Source: Bradyrhizobium paxllaeri (GTDB taxonomy: Bacteria; Pseudomonadota; Alphaproteobacteria; Rhizobiales; Xanthobacteraceae). Taken from it: a stretch of 64,000 bases of DNA. Below are positions 6,959 to 14,693 of this stretch, in pieces (the stretch's first letter is position 1; each line of letters opens with the position of its first letter). The stretch is taken from assembly GCF_001693515.2 (NCBI RefSeq), contig NZ_CP042968.1, positions 2,666,001-2,730,000 on the forward strand, in the 5' to 3' direction. The notes below the pieces were generated by a model. The model was not told where the DNA came from, ran no database searches, and was given only the letters and a program-made list of their open reading frames with translations. Both the position numbers and the translations under genes were made by a program.

Positions 6959-7816
6959 CTACAGGAACGGCTTTCCGCCGGTGACCGCAATCGTCGCGCC
7001 GGAGACGTAGCTGGAAAGCGGATCGGCCAGCATGACATAGGCGGTGGCCAGCTCGACGGGCTGGCCCGGACGCTTCATCGGGACCTGCTTGCCGAAGCTC
7101 TTCACGGAGTCCTCAGGCAGGGTCGAGGGAATCAGCGGGGTCCAGATCGGCCCCGGGGCGACCGCATTGGCGCGAATGCCCTTCTCGGCCAGCATCTGCG
7201 CCAGCCCCGCTGTGAAATTGTGGATTGCGCCCTTGGTGGTCGCATAGGCCAGCAAAGTGGGGTTGGGCACATCCGAATTGATCGAGGCGGTGTTGATGAT
7301 GCAGCTTCCGGCCTTCATATGAGCGACGGCGGCCTTGGTCAGATAGAACATCGCGTGGATGTTGACCTTGAAGGTCAAGTCCCATTCCTCATCGCTGATA
7401 TCTTCGATCGACTTGAAGCTGGCCTGATGTGCGGCGTTGTTGACGAGGATGTCGATGCCGCCGAGCTCCGATACAGCCTTGGCGATCACCGCCCGGCAAT
7501 GATCGGGATGCTGGATGTCACCTGAAACAAGAACGGCTTTTCTGCCGGCCTCCGTCACCAGTTGTTCTGTCTCCCGCGCATCGTCGTGCTCTTCGAGATA
7601 GGAGATCAGGACATCGGCTCCTTCCCTGGCGAAGGCAATGGCGACCGCGCGACCGATGCCACTGTCGCCGCCCGTGATGATCGCTTTCTTGCCATTGAGC
7701 CGGCCGCTGCCTTTGTAGGATGTTTCGCCATGGTCGGGCAGCGGGTTCATGGCGCCGGTCGTGCCCGGCATCGACTGGTGCTGGCTGGGAAAGGGCGGGC
7801 GCGGGTAGTGCAGCAT
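6959..7816 (-). CDS. SDR-family oxidoreductase, general-stress type
   Basis: A 285-residue short-chain dehydrogenase with the long N-terminal extension of the YhdG/GSP39 stress-linked group (about 40 residues before the fold). TGGDSGIG at 48-55 binds NAD(P), LVNNAA at 124-129, the catalytic Ser is about 178 (NTASIN) and the YxxxK pair is Y191/K195 (YATTKG). PG motif and C-terminal VTGGKPFL complete the fold. Substrate is unknown. Neighbours are stress-type genes. A near-consensus EcfG site (GGAAC-N16-CATT) lies about 95 bp upstream but is too weak to call. Confidence 0.9.
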   Translation of the reverse strand: MLHYPRPPFPSQHQSMPGTTGAMNPLPDHGETSYKGSGRLNGKKAIITGGDSGIGRAVAIAFAREGADVLISYLEEHDDARETEQLVTEAGRKAVLVSGDIQHPDHCRAVIAKAVSELGGIDILVNNAAHQASFKSIEDISDEEWDLTFKVNIHAMFYLTKAAVAHMKAGSCIINTASINSDVPNPTLLAYATTKGAIHNFTAGLAQMLAEKGIRANAVAPGPIWTPLIPSTLPEDSVKSFGKQVPMKRPGQPVELATAYVMLADPLSSYVSGATIAVTGGKPFL

Positions 7817-7964
7817 TGTATCTCTCCCTAAAAAGACGGCGCGGCGACGCGGCGTTCGTGTCGCGGCTCAAGTGAGACGGTGGAGGTTTTCCAGGTGGGC
7901 CTGGTCCCGCGTCAATGTTCGGCCGCGGCCTTCGTTCCTGTTGCGCGCAGCGCTGCGGTGCGAC

Positions 7965-8589
7965 TTACGGCTTATCCTCGATGTCGTGCTTGACCAGCGG
8001 ACTTACTGCGGGAGCGTTGAGCGGTGTGCCATCGATCCACGCCCGGCTGCAGCCGCACATAGTGATAGGGATCCAGCGTGTCCCAGTACAGGGCATCCGG
8101 ATCGCGCCCTTCCTAAGGGAGAATGCCATCGCATAGGAGCGATACGGAGCCATCTTGGTGTGCAGGACAAATCGGTCGACGATCGGCGAGTTCGTCGCCA
8201 CGACCACCGCGCGGGCGACGACCTTGCCGCCCGCGGTTGAGACGACCACCGTGCCGTCGTCACGCTCCTCGATGGATTCGATGATCGTACCGGCGTAGAG
8301 CTTCCCGGCCTTCGCTTCGACAATCGCGGCAAGACCCTTGAGATATTTGAGGGGATGTGCCCTGGCGCGGATAGCGCAACACGTGCTGTTGCTCGCAGTG
8401 GGCAAAGGGGACGCCGACCATCCGATGGACAGGCGCGCCCACCTTGCGGACCGCATCCAGCTCATCTTCGATGATTTTCGAGTCAGTATGGAGGGCTTGA
8501 AAGAGATAGCCGTCGAGGCGACGAAAATCGCAATCGATGGATTCCCTGTCCTGCACCTCTTCGATGCGATCGACCGCAGATCAGGCCTG
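7965..8589 (-). pseudogene. Remnant of an FAD-dependent oxidoreductase, multiply frameshifted
   Basis: Collinear pieces of one protein occur in different minus-strand frames. About 8587-8400 reads AVDRIEEVQDRESIDCDFRRL and onward. About 8380-8100 reads HPLKYLKGLAAIVEAKAGKL through VVVATNSPIVDRF to SYAMAFSL. Then about 8090-8030 reads DALYWDTLDPYHYVRLQPG in a third frame. This is the middle of a glycine-oxidase-like FAD enzyme, possibly of the kind with a C-terminal Rieske domain. The N-terminal FAD-binding part and the C-terminus are missing, so it is a dead internal fragment of about 200 codons. Confidence 0.8.
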
Positions 8590-9312
8590 TCACAATAGCT
8601 CGATCAGGCGCCTTGCATCGGACGGCGCGGCGCTCTTCTGGTCATTATCGAAATAGACGAATACATCGCAGCCCTGCTTCCTCCAGGACCTGATGCGGCG
8701 GGCCCAATCGACAAGGGCGGCCTCACCATAGTGATCCTTATAGCGGCCTCCGGGCCCATGCCCGCGGACATAGACGAAATCGGCAGTGCGTTTCCACGGC
8801 GCCGGGGCGTCGTGATGGTCGGAGATACAAAGCGAGATGTTTTGCTCGCGCAGCAGCCGGATAATCTTGTGCTCGTACCAGCTCGGATGCCTGAATTCGA
8901 AGGTGTAGCGGCGCTTCTTCGAAAGCAGTTTGAAGAAGGAGGCCAGGCGGTCGGCGTTAGCGTGGAAGTTGGGCGGTAGCTGAAACAGGATCGGCCCCGC
9001 CTTCTTCCCGAGCAGGGACAGACGGCTTTCGAGCAGTTCGAGGCTGTTGACCGAGTTCTCCGAGAGCCGCTTCCAATGCGTGATGAATTTCGATGCCTTC
9101 CAGGCAAACACGAAATCGCTTCCGGTCTGCGCGCGCCAGCCCTTCACCGCTTCCGGCGTCGGCGTCCGGTAAAACACCCCGTTCAGTTCTGTCGTCGGGA
9201 ATTGGCCAGCGTAGTACGGCAATTGCTCCTTGAGCGGTAATCCCCTGGGAAAGAACGGTCCGCGCCAGGAATCGTAGTGCCAGCCCGAGGTGCCGATCAG
9301 GACGCGCGGCAT
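8590..9312 (-). CDS. DUF72 family protein
   Basis: A 240-residue protein with the DUF72 hallmarks: IGTSGWHYDSWRGPFFPRG at the N-terminus, LPYYAGQFPTTELNGVFYR, ILFQLPPNF, FEFRHPSWY and the C-terminal VFVYFDND. DUF72 proteins adopt a TIM-barrel fold of unknown function. The ATG lies 4 bp after the stop of the alcohol dehydrogenase stub at 9317, so it is probably translated from the same EcfG-driven message. Confidence 0.92.
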   Translation of the reverse strand: MPRVLIGTSGWHYDSWRGPFFPRGLPLKEQLPYYAGQFPTTELNGVFYRTPTPEAVKGWRAQTGSDFVFAWKASKFITHWKRLSENSVNSLELLESRLSLLGKKAGPILFQLPPNFHANADRLASFFKLLSKKRRYTFEFRHPSWYEHKIIRLLREQNISLCISDHHDAPAPWKRTADFVYVRGHGPGGRYKDHYGEAALVDWARRIRSWRKQGCDVFVYFDNDQKSAAPSDARRLIELL

Positions 9313-9316
9313 GACA

Positions 9317-9415
9317 TCACGGCTTCAGGACGACCCGGGTGCCGTCTTCCACCTTCGGATCGCGAACGCTACCGCACCGAATGCGGGCCTTGCCGTACCA
9401 CGTCAGCGCCTTCAT
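9317..9415 (-). pseudogene. 5' stub of a zinc-dependent alcohol/formaldehyde dehydrogenase
   Basis: A 32-codon frame beginning MKALTWYGKARIRCGSVRDP matches the very N-terminus of glutathione-independent formaldehyde dehydrogenase-like Zn-ADHs (typical start MKAL.WHGK.DIR...VPDP). It stops after VVLKP, before the catalytic-zinc motif, so almost the whole gene is missing. It retains an AGGAGG ribosome binding site and an EcfG-type promoter, and its stop codon lies 4 bp before the DUF72 start. It may now act as a leader peptide for that gene. Confidence 0.7.
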
Positions 9416-9443
9416 CGAAATCCTCCTGATCAGTCGAGGATGA

Positions 9444-9469
9444 AACGATCGGCGACGATCGGTTGTTCC
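9444..9469 (-). promoter_or_regulatory. EcfG-type promoter (17-bp spacer) upstream of the ADH stub and DUF72 gene
   Basis: Minus strand: GGAAC (9469-9465), 17 bp, CGTT (9447-9444). The spacer of 17 is within the accepted 16-17 range. The leader to the stub's ATG at 9415 is about 25 nt. Confidence 0.6.
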
Positions 9470-9555
9470 TGCATCCTCGCCAGGAGAGCGAGGAACGGCA
9501 AGCGCGGCCTGTGTTGCCGATGGGGTCTGGTTCGGCTTTTGCGGTGGTCAGGGGG

Positions 9556-9858
9556 CTAGTGGAGATCGTCCAGCTCGACAAGGAAGGCGAGCAGCAGATC
9601 TCCGTCTATCTGCTTGGAATCCCGCGTAGCTTCCCGATAGGCGACAATTTCGTTCTCGGTCGAACGCCGGGCCCGGAGCCGCGCCTTGCCATCCCACAGA
9701 GGCGCGCCGTTCGACGTCAGGCAGGTGATGTCCTGAAGCAGCCAATGCTCGTGACAAAGTTGCTGGGACTCGCGCAAGTTCTTGGCTTCGAAAGCAAGCG
9801 TAGGTCTTCCGTCGATATCCAGGGTGAAAATCCCGGGCAGCAACATCATCCGATCCAC
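9556..9858 (-). CDS. Hypothetical 100-aa protein
   Basis: A soluble protein, MDRMMLLPGIFTLDIDGRPT, then LAFEAKNLRESQQLCHEHWL, a beta-type centre (CLTSNGAPLWDGKARLRARR), and a C-terminal helix ending LLLAFLVELDDLH. No domain recognised. Codon-position composition looks coding and no other frame is better, so I treat it as real. Confidence 0.55.
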   Translation of the reverse strand: MDRMMLLPGIFTLDIDGRPTLAFEAKNLRESQQLCHEHWLLQDITCLTSNGAPLWDGKARLRARRSTENEIVAYREATRDSKQIDGDLLLAFLVELDDLH

Positions 9859-9959
9859 GTCATATGTCTGACCACAATGAAGAGACCGGCGGCGCCGACG
9901 GCAATGAGTGCGCAGGGCATCGCGATCTGCATCGCAATCCGAATGACAGTCAGGTTCAT
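9846..9959 (-). CDS. Possible 37-aa membrane peptide
   Basis: The frame MNLTVIRIAMQIAMPCALIA continues as one hydrophobic helix and ends RHMTWIG. It overlaps the next minus-strand start (9858) by 13 bp, consistent with coupling. The ribosome binding site is poor (GGAG about 20 bp upstream) and the frame is open further upstream, so the call is weak. Confidence 0.3.
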   Translation of the reverse strand: MNLTVIRIAMQIAMPCALIAVGAAGLFIVVRHMTWIG

Positions 9960-10280
9960 GCCAGCGGCCTGACGTTCTCCGGTGAACGGTTCAGTGTCCC
10001 TGACGCGCAATACAGGTTTTTGTCGCGCTACACTCATAGTCCGATCAGCCGGCAAGGTAGGCAGATGCTTGCGTCAAAATAACCTGCAAGCGCGTTCTCG
10101 TCTGTCCGATCCCTGACACACAGTCTCGAGAAACATGGCTCGAAACGGGGCATGCCGCGGCGCAAAGCCTGACCGGACGTCGCGACAGGCTCGCAGCGGC
10201 CGGCGTGCAAAGGGAACGATAGGGGAGGATTGCTGATTGAGCAGATGCCGGACCAAATCCGGCGGCGGAGGAATTTGAAA
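9960..10280. other. Intergenic stretch, no gene seen
   Basis: About 320 bp without a convincing frame on either strand. A GGGGAGG at about 10217 and a GGAAC at about 10211 occur but do not pair with a start codon or a CGTT. It precedes the DUF4142 stub and may contain its promoter. Confidence 0.4.
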
Positions 10281-10403
10281 ATGAAATACCTTGCCCCGTG
10301 CCTTGCCCTCGTTCTCCTGGCGACGCCTGCCATGGCCCAGTCGATCGGAGAGAAGACCGGAGTTAATTCAACGCTGGGACTGTGCGAACTAATTGAACGG
10401 TGA
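10281..10403 (+). pseudogene. 5' stub of a DUF4142-type secreted protein
   Basis: Forty codons: a signal peptide (MKYLAPCLALVLLATPAMAQ) followed by SIGEKTGVNSTLGLCELIER and stop. The segment AQSIGEKTGVNS is the characteristic mature start of rhizobial DUF4142 proteins, which normally continue for about 130 residues. Here the rest is gone. The stop codon overlaps the ribosome binding site of the DUF6496 gene, so the stub may keep that gene translated. Confidence 0.6.
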
Positions 10404-10414
10404 GGATGAACAAG

Positions 10415-10645
10415 ATGGCGAAGAAAGCAAAGAAGCGCAGATATTCAAAAGGGGCGGCGAAGAAGGTCGGTCGCGCCATGAAGAAGCGGAAGTCCGGCAC
10501 GCTGAAGAGCGGCCGGTCCGGCAAGAAGGTGAAGAGCAGGAAACAGGCAATCGCGATCGGCCTGTCGGAAGCGCGAAAGAAGGGCGCCAAGGTACCCAGG
10601 AAGGGTTCGAAGAAACGCTCGAAGAAGCGCGCGAAGAAGTCCTGA
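10415..10645 (+). CDS. DUF6496-type lysine-rich histone-like protein, 76 aa
   Basis: MAKKAKKRRYSKGAAKKVGR and a body of Lys/Arg/Ser repeats (KKRKSGTLKSGRSGKKVKSR, KQAIAIGLSEARKKGAKVP) match the short DUF6496 proteins. The extreme basic charge suggests nucleic-acid binding, as with H1-like tails. The Met at 10415 is preferred because TGAGG, which includes the upstream stub's stop codon, is 9 bp away; an ATG at 10406 is the alternative. Confidence 0.8.
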   Translation: MAKKAKKRRYSKGAAKKVGRAMKKRKSGTLKSGRSGKKVKSRKQAIAIGLSEARKKGAKVPRKGSKKRSKKRAKKS

Positions 10646-10650
10646 ACGGG

Positions 10651-10806
10651 TCAATCCGACCGCGCCAGATCGGCGGCGGGATAGGCCACCATCCAGTCGT
10701 CAAGCAATTCGCCGAAGTCATCGAGTGCTCGAATGCGATAGCGCTCGTGATTTCGCGGCGAGATTTTGCGGTTTCGAGGGAATGTTGATTTGGGTGTGGG
10801 TGTCAT
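10651..10806 (-). CDS. Hypothetical 51-aa protein, weak
   Basis: A basic N-terminal half and an acidic C-terminal half (RYRIRALDDFGELLDDWMVA). It is convergent with the DUF6496 gene with a 5-bp gap. No ribosome binding site of note. An alternative start lies 12 codons upstream. Included because the C-terminal part is protein-like, but the evidence is thin. Confidence 0.35.
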   Translation of the reverse strand: MTPTPKSTFPRNRKISPRNHERYRIRALDDFGELLDDWMVAYPAADLARSD

Positions 10807-10987
10807 CGGTCTTCGCCGCTCCGCCGGCGTTCCCCCACGCATATGATGGGCATTAGAACGGCTAATGGCTGACCGAGGTTCCTACGATCTCATGAAAAAC
10901 GGCTACGCCAGCGGCGGCGGCCCAATGGAGGCAGAAACGCCGTCATCCACGGCGATATCAGAACCGCAGCCGGCCGGGCTGCGCGGA

Positions 10988-11419
10988 TCAAAGCTGTGCA
11001 TGCTGTCCGCCGGGCCGAGAAATCCTGCTCAAAGCCGCGCCCGTGCCATTGCCGCATTGCACCAGCGCGATGTCGCCCAGCGCAATGATGCCGACAAGCC
11101 GCTTGTTGCGGTTGAGCACCGGCAGGCGACGAACCTGAATGTCGCCCATGATCGCGCTCACCTGGTCGAGATCCTGATCCTCGTAGCAATATTTGACGTC
11201 GGCCGTCATCACGTCGCCGACCCGTCCCTCGGGGCCCCGGCCCATGCCCATGCCGCGGATCGCGATGTCGCGGTCGGAAATCATGCCGACCAGGCGGTCG
11301 TTGTCGGTCACGGGCAACAACCCGACACCAAGCGCTGCCATCGCCTGCGCGGCGTCCTTCAGGGTGTCGTCGGGAGTGCAGAGTTGGACTTCTGACGTCA
11401 TCACGTCGGACACTTTCAT
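10988..11419 (-). CDS. CBS-domain pair protein
   Basis: A 143-residue protein made of two CBS domains (about 7-62 and 72-127): MKVSDVMTSEVQLCTPDDTL, then VGLLPVTDNDRLVGMISDRD, VMTADVKYCYEDQDLDQ and VRRLPVLNRNKRLVGIIALG. Such stand-alone pairs bind adenine nucleotides and act as energy or redox sensors. No partner protein is encoded next to it. The last about 15 residues are unconserved. Confidence 0.92.
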   Translation of the reverse strand: MKVSDVMTSEVQLCTPDDTLKDAAQAMAALGVGLLPVTDNDRLVGMISDRDIAIRGMGMGRGPEGRVGDVMTADVKYCYEDQDLDQVSAIMGDIQVRRLPVLNRNKRLVGIIALGDIALVQCGNGTGAALSRISRPGGQHAQL

Positions 11420-11527
11420 GGAAGTCGCTCCGTTTGCCGGTTGCTTCGCCCGCTAATAGGCGACCGCAGGTCGCTGTTCCCTTGCGCACATGAAAATATT
11501 AAGCAGCTGAAATATTCAGGCAGTGCA

Positions 11528-11558
11528 GGAGAGACTTCGGACCACCCGAAGTCTCTCC
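11528..11558 (-). terminator. Perfect 13-bp hairpin downstream of the 11568 gene
   Basis: GGAGAGACTTCGG (11528-11540) and CCGAAGTCTCTCC (11546-11558) form a 13-bp perfect stem with a 5-nt loop, starting 9 bp after the stop codon of the minus-strand gene. No U-run follows, so it may be a Rho-aided terminator or a 3'-stabilising structure. Confidence 0.6.
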
Positions 11559-11567
11559 CGGATTGTC

Positions 11568-11891
11568 CTACCAGCGGTTGCTGTCGATCCCGACGCCCAC
11601 GCTGACGCCCGGTGCACGAACGCCGACGCCAGATCGCGGTTCATCCCAGTCGCGATAGCGTCGACGTTCGATATAGCGCTCGCGCGGCGTATAGGCATAG
11701 GAATCGCGCACGATCACGCGGCTGCCGCCGCGGGTACGATAGCAGCGTCCGTCTTCGTCACAGACCATGCGGACCTGCTGTATCAGGTCGGAGCTCGAGT
11801 ATTCGGTCTCGGTGTAGACGTCAGTCGCATTTGCGCTGCCGGCCAGGAGCGCGCCTGCGCCGGCCAGCAGACCGATTGCAATCTTCCTCAT
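11568..11891 (-). CDS. Secreted arginine/tyrosine-rich protein, 107 aa
   Basis: A signal peptide (MRKIAIGLLAGAGALLAGSA NATD boundary) is followed by a small domain with two cysteines (MVCDEDGRCYRTRGGSR) and an Arg/Tyr-rich tail (RERYIERRRYRDWDEP), then GVSVGVGIDSNRW. AGGAGGAAC lies 4-12 bp before the ATG at 11891. The two cysteines could form a disulphide in the periplasm. No named family recognised. Confidence 0.65.
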   Translation of the reverse strand: MRKIAIGLLAGAGALLAGSANATDVYTETEYSSSDLIQQVRMVCDEDGRCYRTRGGSRVIVRDSYAYTPRERYIERRRYRDWDEPRSGVGVRAPGVSVGVGIDSNRW

Positions 11892-11999
11892 AAGTTCCTC
11901 CTCATTCGAACGCTGCCCTACGAGGCTCAAAGCATCGCTCCCGCTTTGGTTCCGACGGTGGATACGGAACGATCAGCAAGTTCCAAGCCGGCGCCCTCC

Positions 12000-12260
12000 A
12001 CCTTCGACCGCACAAAATACACGCAGCGGCAGATCGGACGCGAACCGTCGACCAACACCCGTCGACACGCACGCAGCCATCGACCGCAGTCGCGGACGAA
12101 CGTCAACCTCTCCGCCAATCTGACGGAGAGCCAGCGTACCTGCGCGAGCACATCGATCGGCCGGCCGAAGTGGTCGAGGTGATGCCGCAGCGGCTACAAC
12201 TTGATCGTGGTCCGCGAGGATATCGTGATCATCGCGCATCGCCACGGCTGCGGGAGTATC
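12000..12260 (+). pseudogene. Frameshifted remnant of a DUF1236-like protein
   Basis: Three pieces in successive frames line up with one DUF1236-like protein: RTNVNLSANLTESQR (about 12092-12135), LREHIDRPAEVVEVMPQ (about 12141-12191) and SGYNLIVVREDIVII (about 12189-12233). DUF1236 proteins end in a similar Y-x-x-V-x-x-D-x-I-V-I-V motif. No start or intact frame remains. Recognition is by pattern only and the ends are approximate. Confidence 0.5.
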
Positions 12261-12443
12261 GCTATAGCGAGCGAGACGATCGCACCTGCATTATCGAGCC
12301 CGGCGAACGGGGATCATCGAGGAAATCGGCGACTGACATGTAAATACGTCTAAATATGTCGAGGCTGGAAGCGGCCCGAGGTATCCTCCCGGCAGGCAAC
12401 CAACCCGGCACTTCATGCGTTAGGCCGGCATGGAGCAAGGACG

Positions 12444-12899
12444 ATGATGGCTGGACAAAAACCGCAGATTTCCCACAACACCCTCATGCTTATCGGCGAT
12501 GGACGAAAGGCGCTTTTTCTCCGCAACAAAGGTACCCCCCAGCGGCTCAATCTGGAAGTCGAGCAGGTTCTCGAGCAGGAAAATCCGGCAACGCGCGAAC
12601 AGGGGACAGATCGTCCCGGCCGTTCCATCCAGAGCGTCGGCGCCGCCCGAAGCGCAATGGAGCAGGCCGACTGGCATTACATCGCGGAAGAGCGGTTCGC
12701 CGCGACCATTGCCGAAGCGCTCTATCGCCTGGCTCACGGCAATCGCTTCGACAAGCTCGTTGTCGTTGCACCCGCGAAAGTGCTGGGCAATCTCAGGCAG
12801 GCTTTTCATGCCGAAGTGGCGGAGCGCATTGTCGCTGAGGTTCCGAAGGAGCTGACCTCTCACCCGATACCCGAGATCGAACGGCTGATGGCGGCTTAA
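12444..12899 (+). CDS. Host-attachment family protein
   Basis: A 151-residue protein of the family annotated as required for attachment to host cells. It has DGRKALFLRNKG near the N-terminus, a variable acidic linker with the typical DRPGRS segment, DWHYIAEERFAATIAEALYR, KLVVVAPAKVLGNLR and the terminal VAEVPKELTSHPIPEIERL. Family members are found well beyond plant-associated bacteria and the function is not established. AAGGA lies 6-10 bp before the first ATG. Confidence 0.9.
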   Translation: MMAGQKPQISHNTLMLIGDGRKALFLRNKGTPQRLNLEVEQVLEQENPATREQGTDRPGRSIQSVGAARSAMEQADWHYIAEERFAATIAEALYRLAHGNRFDKLVVVAPAKVLGNLRQAFHAEVAERIVAEVPKELTSHPIPEIERLMAA

Positions 12900-12936
12900 C
12901 CGCCGTCAAGCCACCACGGTTTACCCGTGCATTGTG

Positions 12937-14363
12937 TCAGGTCACCGGGCCGGGATTGAACAGCGCGAGCGCGTTGGTCAGCTTCCAGTGCTCGGCCCAG
13001 GTCTCGCGGCCGCTTGCCACGTCGAGCATGAGACGGAAGATCTCCCAGCCGACGTCCTCGATCGTGGCGTCGCCGGTCGCAATGCTGCCGGCATCGACGT
13101 CGATCAGATCGTGCCAGCGCTGCTTGAGTTCGCTGCGCGTCGAGACCTTGATGACGGGGACGGCGGCAAGACCATACGGCGTGCCGCGGCCGGTGGTGAA
13201 GACGTGCAGCGTCATGCCCGACGCGAGCTGTAGGGTACCGCAGACGAAATCGCTGGCCGGCGTCGCTGCAAAAATCAGCCCTTTTTCACGGACACGTTCG
13301 CCCGGCGCCAGCACGCCCGCGATCGGGCCGGTGCCGGACTTGATCACCGAGCCCATCGCCTTCTCGACGATGTTGGAGAGGCCGCCTTTCTTGTTGCCCG
13401 GCGTGGTGTTGGCGCTGCGGTCGGCTTCGCCGCCGGCGAGATAACGGTCATACCAGGCCATCTCGCGCACCAGCGCATCCGCAACCTCCTGGTTCGCCGC
13501 GCGCGGCGTCAGCAGATGGATCGCATCGCGCACTTCCGTGACTTCTGAAAACATCACGGTGGCGCCGACGCGGACCAGAAGATCTGCGGCGAAGCCGAGC
13601 GCCGGATTGGCTGTTACCCCCGAGAACGCTCGACGATCTCGCCGAAGCCGGTAAGGCCTTCATCCTGCATCCGCATGATTTCGTCGTCGCCGCTCATGCC
13701 TTCGGGCAGCAGCAGTTCGGGCTGCAGCTTCTCGCAGCCGAGGCCGACGATCATCACCTCGCCGCCGAAATTGGGATTGCGCGCGAGGTTCTGCAGCGTG
13801 CGGATCGGCACCGCGGCGCCCGGCGCGTTGATCGCAACCCCGCAGCCATAGGCATGGGTGACCGCCACCACGTCGTCGACGTTGGGATATTTTGGCAAGA
13901 GCTCCTTGCGGATCCGCTCCAGCGCGAACTCGACGGTGCCGGCGACGCATTGAACGCTGGTTGAGATCGCGAGGATGTTGCGGGTTCCGACCGAGCCGTC
14001 GGGGTTCCGATAGCCTTCGAATGTGTAGCCTTCCAGCGGCGGCAGGACGATCGCGCCGCCGTTCGGCTGCGGCAGATTGTCGAAGGAGGGCGCATCGGGC
14101 ATCTGCACCAGCGATTCCTTGACCCAACTCCCCTTGGCGATCGGCGCTGCGGCGTGGCCGATGACCTCGCCGTAACGGAGAATGGCTTCGTCCTTGCCGA
14201 TGTCGGCGAGGGCAACCTTGTGGCCCTGCGGAATCTGTTCGATCAGCCGCAAGCCGCAGGCAAATTCGGCACCCGGCTGCAGACCGCCGCGGTTCGCGAC
14301 AATCGCGACGTTATCGTCCGCGTGCATGCGGATGTAGAGCGGTTTCGCGGCGGCGGACTGCAT
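12937..14363 (-). pseudogene. garD: Galactarate dehydratase, inactivated by an out-of-frame internal deletion
   Basis: The N-terminal part (14363-13614) has the SAF domain and the UxaA/GarD core: [57 protein letters not shown]. It runs to GEIVER and then hits a stop. A second frame (about 13622-12937) resumes at [20 protein letters not shown] and ends NPGPVT, the normal GarD C-terminus. About 36 family residues between them are missing, including the QCGGSDA motif. The lesion is a deletion of roughly 110 bp with a frame change. The intact enzyme would turn galactarate into 5-keto-4-deoxyglucarate, the KdgD substrate. Confidence 0.88.
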
Positions 14364-14552
14364 GTCGAAATCCTCAAGTACTGGCGGCGTCAGACAACGC
14401 GTAACTGCGCCGTGTGCGTGGGGCAATCAAGGTCAAACCGCTGGTGTGATCAAGCAAGCCGTTGGGACCCGCAATCCAGCGAAAACGGTCGCTGGCGCTC
14501 GGCCCACCGGCGCTAGAACCGGGCTCACGAGCGAGTGACGGTTGGAACCAAA

Positions 14553-14571
14553 TAGTCAAATAATATGACTA
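14553..14571. promoter_or_regulatory. Candidate GntR operator upstream of the ytfQ operon
   Basis: Inverted repeat TAGTCA-AATAATA-TGACTA in the 330-bp divergent region between garD and ytfQ (14364-14693), about 120 bp before the ytfQ start. A FadR-type GntR regulator is encoded in the operon, and such proteins bind short AT-centred palindromes. Assignment is by position only. The rest of the divergent region shows nothing else convincing. Confidence 0.45.
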
Positions 14572-14693
14572 GTCAGCGCCCATCTTCCGTGGAATATTCC
14601 CTGCGCTGCCGCCAACGGACAGCAAAAAAGGTGCCTTGATACCGAATTTTGGGGATGCAGGCACCCTGAACAACATTTGGGAGAATGCGCCTC

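Noticed and set aside
7914..7938. GGAAC-N16-CATT upstream of the SDR gene
   Set aside because: The -10 differs from CGTT and the leader would be about 90 nt; not strong enough for an EcfG promoter.
12414..12440. GCAACC-N16-CGTT upstream of the host-attachment gene
   Set aside because: The -35 deviates from GGAAC at a conserved base; kept only as a remark.
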